Positions 13,361 through 20,627 of a stretch of DNA of 35,995 bases are shown here, piece after piece (the first letter of the stretch is position 1; the number at the start of each line of letters is the position of its first letter). Under the pieces are notes generated by a model that did not search any database, was not told where the DNA came from, and saw only the letters and a program-made list of their open reading frames with translations. Position numbers and translations under genes: made by a program. The stretch is from an uncultured Eubacteriales bacterium (GTDB taxonomy: Bacteria > Bacillota > Clostridia > Oscillospirales > Acutalibacteraceae): the NCBI GenBank assembly GCA_934466515.1, contig CAKSLH010000007.1:1-35995 (forward strand), read 5' to 3'.

Positions 13361-15109
13361 ATGGCCGCAGAAATACTTTCCATGGTGGCAATGCTCTTCG
13401 GCGGACTTACATTCTTTCTTTTCGGAATGAGCGTAATGTCCGGCGGTCTTGAGCAAATGGCGGGCGGCGGACTTGAACGCACGCTGAAAATGGTGACCGG
13501 CAATGACTTTTTAGGATTTTCCGTAGGCGCGGGAATAACGGTTGCTATTCAGTCCTCTTCCGCGATGACGGTAATGCTTGTCGGACTTGTAAACTCTGGT
13601 ATTCTTGCCTTTGAAGAAACCTTCGGTATGATAATGGGCTCGCATGTCGGAACAACGCTTACCGCGTGGATATTAACGCTTAATTCAAATACGGGAAGCA
13701 ATTTCTGGATGGTGCTTTTAAAGCCTATGACCTTTGCTCCGATATTTGCATTTATCGGTATTGCAATGCGTATGCTTTCAAAGAACGATAAGAAGCAGAA
13801 ATTAGGCGAAATATTTATCGGCTTTGCCATTTTAATGGCAGGCATGAATATGATGAGCGATTCAATGGCGGATGTCAAGCAGTATTCAAGTATTTTAACC
13901 GCCTTTTCTAAATCGCCTGCGCTTGCATTTTTAGTTTCAACGCTGTTTACGGGCGTTATTCAGTCCTCGGCGGCTACAGTCGCTATTGTTCAGGCGCTTG
14001 CATTCTCCGTAGGTCTTGATTACAGGGCGGCAATTCCGCTTATTATAGGCGCCAATATCGGCACATGTATGACAGCATTTATATCGAGTATAGGAACGAA
14101 TAAAAACGCAAAGCGCGTTGTTGCTATGCATGTTTATACGAATGCTATCGGCGGCGTTTTGTGTATGATAGCAATGTATATCGTTATGTTTATTTCGCCT
14201 GATCTGATGTTGCCTAAAATTTCAATGATAGGCGTTGCGGTAGTCCATTCGCTGTTTAATATTATAAATACAATTTTCTTCATTCCTTTTAAAAAGCCTC
14301 TAATAAATCTTTGCAGAAAAACCATTAAAAGCGATAATACCAAAACCCATGAGGTATTTCTTGACGAAAGAATTTTCAATAACACACCTCTTGCAATATC
14401 CGAGTGCCGCCGTCTTGTAAATGAAATGGCGTCCTATTCAAGAAACGCGCTGATGATTTCGCTTGAAATGATAAATAAATATGAGCAGTCAAAGGCGCAG
14501 TATGTTAAGGAAATAGAAGCCTTGACCGATAAATATGAGGATAAGCTTAGCACCTATCTTGTAAAAATCAGCAGTAACGAGCTGACGGTTGCCGAGTCCC
14601 ATGAGGTCGGCAGAATGATTCATTCCTTAAGCGATTTTGAAAGAATTGCGGACCATGCGCTGAATATCAGCAAGGTTTCAGAAGAGATAAGCACAAAGAA
14701 AATTGTCTTTTCGGACGAGGCGACCAATGAGCTTAAAACCTTGGAAGCGGCTCTTATAGAAATTGTAAATATGTCGTTTGATTCTTTTACGGACGACGAT
14801 ACCGAAATGGCGTCTCATGTTGAGCCGCTTGAACAGGTTATCGATAAGCTTAAGGATGAGCTTACCTCGCGCCATGTCGAGCGCTTGCAGACAGGAAAAT
14901 GTACAATCCAGCTGGGCTTTGTATTTTCTGATATTCTTACTAATTTTGAAAGAATTTCCGACCACTGCTCAAATATTGCGGTCTGCACCTTACAGCTCCA
15001 TTCCTCTAAACTTGACGCGCATAAATTCCTGCGCAAATTTAAGGCGGCTAATAATACGGAGTTTAAAGACGAATATAAATTATATGCGGATAAATACACC
15101 CTGGATTAG
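13361..15109 (+). CDS. Na+/phosphate cotransporter with C-terminal PhoU-like domain
   Basis: A sodium-coupled phosphate transporter of the NptA/YjbB type, 582 residues. The membrane half (1 to about 310) holds the two inverted repeats with the hallmark QSS motifs, VAIQSSSAMTVMLVGLVNSG and GVIQSSAATVAIVQALAFSVG, each followed by a GSHVGTTLTAW / GANIGTCMTAF segment. The C-terminal half (about 345-560) is helical and PhoU-like (SDFERIADHALNISK and FERISDHCSNIAVCTLQ: two E/DxxxD-type metal-binding repeats). GGAGG lies eight bases before the ATG. It may be co-transcribed with glyQS (22 bases upstream) and with the amidase downstream. Confidence 0.94.
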   Translation: MAAEILSMVAMLFGGLTFFLFGMSVMSGGLEQMAGGGLERTLKMVTGNDFLGFSVGAGITVAIQSSSAMTVMLVGLVNSGILAFEETFGMIMGSHVGTTLTAWILTLNSNTGSNFWMVLLKPMTFAPIFAFIGIAMRMLSKNDKKQKLGEIFIGFAILMAGMNMMSDSMADVKQYSSILTAFSKSPALAFLVSTLFTGVIQSSAATVAIVQALAFSVGLDYRAAIPLIIGANIGTCMTAFISSIGTNKNAKRVVAMHVYTNAIGGVLCMIAMYIVMFISPDLMLPKISMIGVAVVHSLFNIINTIFFIPFKKPLINLCRKTIKSDNTKTHEVFLDERIFNNTPLAISECRRLVNEMASYSRNALMISLEMINKYEQSKAQYVKEIEALTDKYEDKLSTYLVKISSNELTVAESHEVGRMIHSLSDFERIADHALNISKVSEEISTKKIVFSDEATNELKTLEAALIEIVNMSFDSFTDDDTEMASHVEPLEQVIDKLKDELTSRHVERLQTGKCTIQLGFVFSDILTNFERISDHCSNIAVCTLQLHSSKLDAHKFLRKFKAANNTEFKDEYKLYADKYTLD

Positions 15110-15120
15110 GCGGTAATAAT

Positions 15121-16557
15121 ATGTCACGAAAGAAAAAAATAATTTTGATTTCGTCGGTTTCGGCTGTTGCACTTGTTGCGGCAGCCTTTTGCGTATTTTT
15201 TGTTTTGAAAAATAACAGTAAAAAGAAAGAGACGGTAAATGTCGGGGCAAATGTCTCGTCGGAAGAAAAGCCCGTTTCTGAAATCCCCTCTTCGGAAAAT
15301 TCTTCAGAAATTATATCTTCCTCTGAGCCGACTGTTTTTAAACCTCAGATTGCAGAAATAGTCGAGGAAAGCGCAGAGACATTTGACGGAAAAACAACCG
15401 ATGATTTGACCCGTCCAACAAACAATTATCTGCCTAAAGGTACGGTTGATTATATTACAGGGAATTTAAGCGCAAACGGCTGTACCTATTATAAGCTTAA
15501 CTGCGGCAGACGGGTTTATATAAAAAGAATCATAAAGCCTGAGGGGAAATATATTGAAACCTCGAAGGCATATTCCGGCACTCTGCCCGACCATAACGAA
15601 ATAAGGCTTGCCTCTCTCAGCGAGGGCAGCAAAACCGAGCTTGTTTTTAATACCCTTTATAAGGCGCCCTTTTTTCTTGACCTTTATCCGCAAAAGTATA
15701 CTAATCCTGCCGTGCAGGATTATACCGTTTCAAGTACCACTTACGAATATGTTGAAATTAAATTTTGCTATGCTTCGGTTTTTGAGGGGCAAATAAGCTT
15801 TTCTGAGAGCAATCCGCTGTTTTCTAAATTTGAAATCGTTTCGGGCGCTCCCGATTATACGGTAAGGCTTTATCTTAAGAGAAAAGGCGCGTTTTACGGC
15901 TGGGACGCTTATTATAACAACTCCGGTCAGCTCGTTTTTTCGTTTAAACACCCTAAATCGGCTGTTCCTGCCGATAATGAAATAGGGGCTGACCTTACGG
16001 GAATTAAAATCCTTATAGACGCAGGTCACGGCGGAAAGGACAGCGGAGCAATTGCAGGCGACGGTACTGCCGAATCCGAAAGAAATCTGACGCTTAGTAT
16101 TAAAATCGCAAGGATTTTAAAAAATGCAGGGGCAACTGTTTATATGACGAGGACCTCCGACACCTATTTGCTTTCGCCCGAAAGAACTGCTATTTACAGA
16201 AAATATGAACCTGATCTGCTCATATCCGTTCATCATGACTCCTCGGTAAATTCAAACTTTAACGGCTACGGCGCTTTCTATTCCACGCCGTTTTCACAGG
16301 CTCTTGCTAAGGCTGTTTACACAAGGAACCTCGAAACGGGAATTTATTCTCCTGCAGGGCAAAGCAGAACTCAGCTCGCTTGGCATTATTTTTATATGGC
16401 GAGAATGACATTTTGCCCGTCTGTACTTTCGGAAAACGGATATTTAAGCAATGAATATGACCTGACTTCTATTAAATCGGATGAGGCAAATAATAAAAAA
16501 GCCCTTGCTATAGCAAGGGGAACGGCAGACTGGCTTTTGAGTGTAGGGAGAGAATAA
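15121..16557 (+). CDS. N-acetylmuramoyl-L-alanine amidase (Amidase_3), membrane-anchored
   Basis: A zinc amidase that cuts the bond between N-acetylmuramic acid and the stem peptide, acting outside the membrane. The 478 residues start with a positively charged end and one transmembrane segment (about 6-29, a signal anchor). A Ser/Glu-rich linker (about 40-75) and a 200-residue beta-rich middle region of unknown role follow. The Amidase_3 domain spans about 294-475. Zinc ligands are His303 (AGHGGKDSGA), Glu320 (SERN) and His371 (SVHHD); the catalytic Glu is Glu438 (SENGYLSN). All are present. No SH3b, LysM or choline-binding repeats are seen. It sits 11 bases after the phosphate transporter, with a terminator downstream. 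Confidence 0.93.
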   Translation: MSRKKKIILISSVSAVALVAAAFCVFFVLKNNSKKKETVNVGANVSSEEKPVSEIPSSENSSEIISSSEPTVFKPQIAEIVEESAETFDGKTTDDLTRPTNNYLPKGTVDYITGNLSANGCTYYKLNCGRRVYIKRIIKPEGKYIETSKAYSGTLPDHNEIRLASLSEGSKTELVFNTLYKAPFFLDLYPQKYTNPAVQDYTVSSTTYEYVEIKFCYASVFEGQISFSESNPLFSKFEIVSGAPDYTVRLYLKRKGAFYGWDAYYNNSGQLVFSFKHPKSAVPADNEIGADLTGIKILIDAGHGGKDSGAIAGDGTAESERNLTLSIKIARILKNAGATVYMTRTSDTYLLSPERTAIYRKYEPDLLISVHHDSSVNSNFNGYGAFYSTPFSQALAKAVYTRNLETGIYSPAGQSRTQLAWHYFYMARMTFCPSVLSENGYLSNEYDLTSIKSDEANNKKALAIARGTADWLLSVGRE

Positions 16558-16610
16558 TTGATAATTGAAAATAAGGAGAGAAGCAAAATTCTCTTTTATC
16601 TTTTCATTGG

Positions 16611-16648
16611 AAACGGCAATCTTCTTTCGAAAATTGCCGTTTCTTTTT
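16611..16648 (+). terminator. Terminator after the amidase gene
   Basis: Ten-base arms AAACGGCAAT / ATTGCCGTTT (16611-16620 and 16633-16642) with a 12-base loop, followed by CTTTTT. The convergent immunity-like gene ends about 30 bases further on. Confidence 0.8.
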
Positions 16649-16676
16649 GGCTTGTGGGTGCAATTAAGATACCTAT

Positions 16677-16937
16677 TTATTTTTGGCTGTTTTCAAAAGC
16701 TTTTTTTATTTCTTCGTTCGGCACCGAATTAAATCCGTTAGGCAGGAGTTTTAAATCTTCTTCTTTTATCGGGATTTCTGCAATATCGGCATTTTCGCCG
16801 TAACTTGGAAAATTGACAAGCCAACAGCCGTCAATTTTCCTTTCGTCCCAAATTACACCTTGCATACCTTTGTGAACGCCTTCTTTTGCATATTTTTCTT
16901 TTTCAGTAACTAATTCTACCGTATCTAAATAGTTCAT
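16677..16937 (-). CDS. Putative immunity protein (DUF4926-like)
   Basis: An 86-residue acidic protein: YLDTVELVTEKEKYAKEGVHKGMQGVIWDERKIDGCWLVNFPS ... ADIAEIPIKEEDLKLLP. The pattern LDTVxL ... GxxKGMxGxI ... V.F ... I...EEDL resembles the DUF4926/SH3-like small proteins that sit beside polymorphic toxins. It begins one base after the toxin-like gene upstream, an arrangement typical of toxin/immunity pairs (toxin first here), with AGGTAAATAG as ribosome site. The link to immunity is inferred from context and pattern, not proven. Confidence 0.6.
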   Translation of the reverse strand: MNYLDTVELVTEKEKYAKEGVHKGMQGVIWDERKIDGCWLVNFPSYGENADIAEIPIKEEDLKLLPNGFNSVPNEEIKKAFENSQK

Positions 16938-16938
16938 T

Positions 16939-17496
16939 CTATTTACCTCCGTATGGTGTATTTAATTTTATTTTGCCGTTTTGTTGTACCATCCATCCTG
17001 TGATGTACGAAACCATTTCGCCCGTATCCTTTCTGGGAATACTGATTCTAATGCTGATTCTTTGTCCGTATTTATCAAGTTTTCCCAAATCATAATTGCC
17101 ATTTACATATTTCTCAAGTGCTTGTTTTTCACATTCCGCTTGCAAATATTTTGAATCTGTAATGTCAAAGCCCCAGCTTTTAAACATTTTGTCTTTTCCG
17201 TGCTTTTTAGCATATTTGGGATTAAATAGATAAGGATCATATTTACTGTAATCACTGACCGCCTTAGCATTTTTCAAAACAGTATTATAAGATATAGAAT
17301 TTAAAAGGCAATGGCAATAAGGGTGATGCGGATGCTTTGGCGCTTTTTCTTTCAAAAAATAACAACCGTCAAGCTTTAAACATTCCGGGCAATGGTTTAC
17401 ACTTAAATTCCTGTGAACCCATTTGATCCACTGTGGTTCTTTGGGTGCTTTTGTACCCCAAACACCGGATTTAAATAATTCACCTATATAACTCAA
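16939..17496 (-). CDS. Putative polymorphic-toxin-like protein (phage-head-type CxxC region plus DUF6883-like domain)
   Basis: A 185-residue protein from a TTG start (AGAGGTGA seven bases upstream). Residues about 30-67 have the cysteine/histidine pattern NHCPECLKLDG...HPHHPYCHCLL, like the CPxC...HPxCRC end of phage Mu F-like/SPP1 gp7 head proteins. Residues about 85-185 (YDPYLFNPKYAKKHGKDKMFKSWGF ... DKYGQRISIRISIP ... YITGWMVQQNGKIKLNTPYGGK) resemble DUF6883, a domain found at the C-terminus of predicted toxins. No signal peptide or secretion domain, so it may be a remnant toxin tip or a phage-derived cargo gene. A DUF4926-like partner follows immediately. Confidence 0.6.
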   Translation of the reverse strand: MSYIGELFKSGVWGTKAPKEPQWIKWVHRNLSVNHCPECLKLDGCYFLKEKAPKHPHHPYCHCLLNSISYNTVLKNAKAVSDYSKYDPYLFNPKYAKKHGKDKMFKSWGFDITDSKYLQAECEKQALEKYVNGNYDLGKLDKYGQRISIRISIPRKDTGEMVSYITGWMVQQNGKIKLNTPYGGK

Positions 17497-17591
17497 TTAT
17501 ATCACCTCTCTTTCGTTCAAGCAATATAATTTATAGCTGTTTCAAATATGACATTTACCGACATCATTAAAAGTTCGTTTTAATGAATAAA

Positions 17592-17622
17592 ACAAAAAAA
17601 TCGCCTGATTTACATCAAGCGA
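17592..17622 (-). terminator. Terminator after tRNA-Arg
   Basis: On the minus strand the stem TCGC-T-TGAT / ATCA-G-GCGA (17601-17622, one mismatch) is followed by TTTTTTTGTTTT. It ends the tRNA transcript before the toxin-like gene. Confidence 0.75.
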
Positions 17623-17635
17623 CTTTTTCGTTTGG

Positions 17636-17709
17636 CCTGCCCGAAGGGATTCGAACCCCCGTTCTTCAGAATCGGAATCTGTTGCGTTATCCAGCTGCGC
17701 CACGGGCAG
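17636..17709 (-). tRNA. tRNA-Arg (anticodon CCG)
   Basis: A 74-base cloverleaf on the minus strand. The acceptor stem is CTGCCCG with CGGGCAG and discriminator G. The D arm is GCGCAGCTGGATAACGC. The anticodon stem CAGA/TCTG closes the loop TTCCGAT, giving anticodon CCG, which reads the arginine codon CGG. The T arm is CGGGGGTTCGAATCCCTTCG. No CCA is encoded (GCC follows the discriminator). A TATAAT at 17725-17730 on the minus strand, without a good -35, may be its promoter; it lies in the loop of a small hairpin just after galE. Confidence 0.93.
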
Positions 17710-17749
17710 ATATTCTGCAGACTGATTATAACAGTCCGCATTTATATAT

Positions 17750-18763
17750 TTATTTTCCGTAGCCGTCGGGATTGTTTTTCTGCCAGCGCCATGTGTCTTC
17801 GCACATTTCTTCTATTCCGTATTTCGCTTCCCAGCCGAGCATTTCTTTAGCCTTGCTTGCATCGGCATAGACCTCATCGGGATCTCCGGGGCGGCGCGGG
17901 TCGATAACATAAGGAATTTCAACGCCTGTCGCTTTAACGAATGCGTCACGAAGCTGTAAAACGCTTACGCCGTTTCCCGTGCCTAAGTTGATAGCCTCGC
18001 AGCCTGTATGATTAAGCGCCCAGTCTATTGCCTTTACATGTCCGACAGCAAGGTCTACAACATGGATATAATCTCTTACGCCGGTTCCGTCAACGGTCTT
18101 ATAATCATTTCCGAAAACATGGAGCTTTTCAAGCTTTCCTACAGCAACCTGAGAAATATAAGGCATGAGGTTGTTCGGAATTCCCTTCGGGTCTTCTCCG
18201 ATAAGTCCGCTCTTATGCGCGCCGATAGGATTGAAATATCTTAAAAGCGCAATGCACCACTGTTTATCGGCAACATAGAGGTCCTTTAAAATCTCTTCTA
18301 TAAACAGCTTTGTCCTGCCGTAAGGATTTATCGCTCCTGTCGGCATACCCTCTTTAAGCGGCATTGTTTTGGCAACACCGTAAACCGTAGCCGAGGAAGA
18401 AAAAACGATTTTCTTAACGCCGAATTCGTTCATAACCTCAATAAGAGAAAGAGTGCTTATAAGATTGTTATCATAATATCTTATCGGCTCTCTTACCGAT
18501 TCGCCTACCGCTTTAAGTCCCGCAAAATGGATAACCGCTTCTATGTTTTCCTTTTTGAAGATTTTGCGAAGAGCCTCCTTGTCGCAGACATCGTCTTCAT
18601 AAAAGGTAACCTTTTTTCCGGTTATCTTTTCGACTCTTTTAAGCGACTCCGCCGAGCTGTTGTCAAGATTATCAATAACAACAACATCCTTGCCCGAATT
18701 AAGCATCTCAACGCAGGTGTGGCTTCCGATAAAGCCTGCACCGCCGGTTATTAAAATTGCCAT
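17750..18763 (-). CDS. galE: UDP-glucose 4-epimerase
   Basis: Interconverts UDP-glucose and UDP-galactose in the Leloir pathway and supplies UDP-galactose for envelope glycans. The 337 residues carry the NAD-binding TGGAGFIGSHTCVEML near the N-terminus, FAGLKAVGESV, the active-site SSATVYG and catalytic YGRTK (Y-x3-K), then LRYFNPIGAHKSGLIGEDP and RDYIHVVDLAVGH, all typical of GalE. The start at 18763 (MAILITGG) is chosen because GGAG lies nine bases before it; an ATG 15 bases earlier would place that ribosome site inside the gene. It has its own promoter, so it can be expressed apart from the symporter gene upstream. Confidence 0.96.
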   Translation of the reverse strand: MAILITGGAGFIGSHTCVEMLNSGKDVVVIDNLDNSSAESLKRVEKITGKKVTFYEDDVCDKEALRKIFKKENIEAVIHFAGLKAVGESVREPIRYYDNNLISTLSLIEVMNEFGVKKIVFSSSATVYGVAKTMPLKEGMPTGAINPYGRTKLFIEEILKDLYVADKQWCIALLRYFNPIGAHKSGLIGEDPKGIPNNLMPYISQVAVGKLEKLHVFGNDYKTVDGTGVRDYIHVVDLAVGHVKAIDWALNHTGCEAINLGTGNGVSVLQLRDAFVKATGVEIPYVIDPRRPGDPDEVYADASKAKEMLGWEAKYGIEEMCEDTWRWQKNNPDGYGK

Positions 18764-18799
18764 AAAGGTCAACTCCAATCAAAAATATTTGCTATAAAT

Positions 18800-18827
18800 A
18801 TTATACCCCACACAAAATCTTTGTCAA
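18800..18827 (-). promoter_or_regulatory. Promoter of galE
   Basis: On the minus strand TTGACA (18822-18827), a 16-base spacer and TATAAT (18800-18805), placed in the short gap between the AGCS symporter and galE. Confidence 0.8.
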
Positions 18828-18832
18828 GAATT

Positions 18833-20383
18833 TTATACTGCGATTTCTTCCTTTTCTTCATCGAGCTTTTCTTCGCCCTCCGCCTGCAATTCGGGGTCAT
18901 AGGAAAGCAAAGGCGTTGCGGTTTTGCCCTTTAAAATTCTCTTTATATAATTCTTTGTAATTTTGGCAACTAACGGGCTAAGTGCCAAAACGCCTATAAG
19001 GTTAGGAAGCATCATAAGACCGTTAAAGGTGTCGGAAATATCCCACGCGAGGGAAGAGGTCATAAGAGCACCCGAAATTATCATTAAAACAAATATAATC
19101 TTGTAAACCTTTTTGCCCTTGACGCCGAAAAGGTATTCCACAGCCTTTGAGCCGTAATGTGACCAGCCGAGAACGGTAGTAAAAGCGAACAGGAACATGG
19201 CAATCGCTATAAACTTTTCTCCGATATTTCCGTAGGAGAAGGTATTGTTGAATGCTTTTGCAACAAGCGTTGCGTCGTCGCAGACTGCCTTTCCGGTGTT
19301 AAGGTCATAAACGCCAGAGGTTAAAATAACAAGCGCGGTCATTGTGCAGACTACCATTGTATCGGCAAATACCTCGAAAATGCCCCACATGCCCTGAACT
19401 ACAGGCTCTCTGACATTCGAATTTGAATGTACCATAACAGAGGAGCCAAGACCTGCCTCGTTTGAGAAAACTCCGCGCTTAAAGCCCTGTGTCACAACCA
19501 CGCTTATAAGATAACCTATTGTGCCTCCTGCCGCCGCAACCGGCTTGAAAGCGGTTTTGAATATTGCTCTTAAGGCAGGTAAAATCTGCTCATAATGAAT
19601 ACCTATGACGGTAAGACTGCCCAGAATAAACATTATTACCATAAACGGAACGATTTTTTCCGCAAAAGCCGCAATTCGTTTTAATCCGCCTAAGATTATC
19701 AAAGCCGAAAGGAGCATTATAACTCCGCCGATAACAACATTATAAAGGGTTATATCGCCGTAAAGCACATGAGAAGAAAGCGCTTTGATATCAAAAGCAG
19801 AAACAACATTAGCAACGATTTTATTTACCTGTCCCATATTGCCTATTCCGAAAGAGGCAATGATAGTAAATACCGAAAATACCGCCGCAAGCACCGCGCC
19901 TATTTTTTTGCAATGCTTTTTAGAGCCCAAGCCGTCCTTTAAATAATACATTGCGCCGCCCGACCATTCGCCGTCGGCATTTCTGCGGCGGTAGTAAATT
20001 CCTAATACATTTTCGGAATAATTCGTCATCATTCCAAAGAACGCGGCGATCCACATCCAAAATACTGCGCCTGCACCTCCTATAACTATAGCCGCCGCAA
20101 CGCCTGCGATATTTCCTGTTCCGATTGTCGCCGCAAGAGCGGTGCAAAGCGCCTGAAACGGCGAAATTGAGCCCTGTTCCTTGCTGTGTCCCATAACCTT
20201 TTTGTTAAAAAGGCTTCCTATTGTGTTTTTCCACCAGTGTCTTAAGTGCGAGACCTGAAAGAATTTTGTTGCAGCAGTCATTAAAACTCCCGTAAATATA
20301 AGTATTACCACACCGATTTTTACCCAAATAAATGTATTGAGAGTTTCATTTATTTGCGTAAGTCTTTCAAGAAATTTTTCCAT
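18833..20383 (-). CDS. Sodium:alanine/glycine symporter (AGCS family)
   Basis: A secondary transporter of 516 residues with about 10-11 transmembrane helices. The family signature GTGNIAGVAAAIVIGGAGAVFWMW lies near residue 100, and FSNEAGLGSSVMVHS, in the GFKRGVFSNEAGLGS region, near 300. The acidic C-terminus (EEKLDEEKEEIAV) is cytoplasmic. The upstream glycine riboswitch indicates that glycine, alone or with alanine, is the physiological substrate, either for uptake as a carbon/nitrogen source or for homeostasis. AGGAGAG lies ten bases before the ATG. It is separated from aspS upstream by the riboswitch region. Confidence 0.94.
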   Translation of the reverse strand: MEKFLERLTQINETLNTFIWVKIGVVILIFTGVLMTAATKFFQVSHLRHWWKNTIGSLFNKKVMGHSKEQGSISPFQALCTALAATIGTGNIAGVAAAIVIGGAGAVFWMWIAAFFGMMTNYSENVLGIYYRRRNADGEWSGGAMYYLKDGLGSKKHCKKIGAVLAAVFSVFTIIASFGIGNMGQVNKIVANVVSAFDIKALSSHVLYGDITLYNVVIGGVIMLLSALIILGGLKRIAAFAEKIVPFMVIMFILGSLTVIGIHYEQILPALRAIFKTAFKPVAAAGGTIGYLISVVVTQGFKRGVFSNEAGLGSSVMVHSNSNVREPVVQGMWGIFEVFADTMVVCTMTALVILTSGVYDLNTGKAVCDDATLVAKAFNNTFSYGNIGEKFIAIAMFLFAFTTVLGWSHYGSKAVEYLFGVKGKKVYKIIFVLMIISGALMTSSLAWDISDTFNGLMMLPNLIGVLALSPLVAKITKNYIKRILKGKTATPLLSYDPELQAEGEEKLDEEKEEIAV

Positions 20384-20402
20384 TTTTTCTCTCCTTTTAT
20401 TT

Positions 20403-20441
20403 ATTAAAAAAAGCGAAATGCCCGAAAAACGGCACTTCGCT
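20403..20441 (-). terminator. Regulatory terminator of the glycine riboswitch
   Basis: On the minus strand AGCGAAGTGCCG pairs with CGGGCATTTCGCT (20430-20441 and 20412-20424) and is followed by TTTTTTAAT. It lies between the aptamer and the symporter start, so it is the expression platform. Its 5' arm repeats the hexamer CGAAGT found in the aptamer P1 stem. Confidence 0.9.
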
Positions 20442-20465
20442 CTAAAAACAAAATGTTTTAAAAAT

Positions 20466-20556
20466 ACTTCGTCCGTTTGCCTGAGAGATTAAGGCTTTAT
20501 AAATTCAAAGCCTCTTGCACCTTCGGCACCCACCTCATTGCGGGATTCTCCAAAGT
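20466..20556 (-). promoter_or_regulatory. Glycine riboswitch aptamer (single)
   Basis: Read on the minus strand: ACTTTGGAGA ... GAGGTGGGTGCCGAAGGTGCAAG ... TCTCTCAGGCAAACGGACGAAGT. The GGAGA, GCCGAAGGxGCAA and CTCTCAGGCAAAxGGAC blocks are the conserved core of glycine aptamers. The P1 stem is ACTTTG with CGAAGT. Only one aptamer is seen, although glycine switches are often tandem. It controls the AGCS symporter through the terminator downstream. The remaining sequence up to aspS (20557-20627) is AT-rich, with no clear promoter or terminator. Confidence 0.93.
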
Positions 20557-20627
20557 TCTATCCGCCTGCAGTCATTTAAGATAACTTCTGTAGGTTTCAT
20601 ATAGATTGTATTAAATTTTAAAAAAAA

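Noticed and set aside
17725..17748. Small hairpin after galE (GCGGACTG / CAGTCTGC) as a terminator
   Set aside because: It lacks a T-run; the TATAAT in its loop may instead be the tRNA -10. Not listed as a separate feature.
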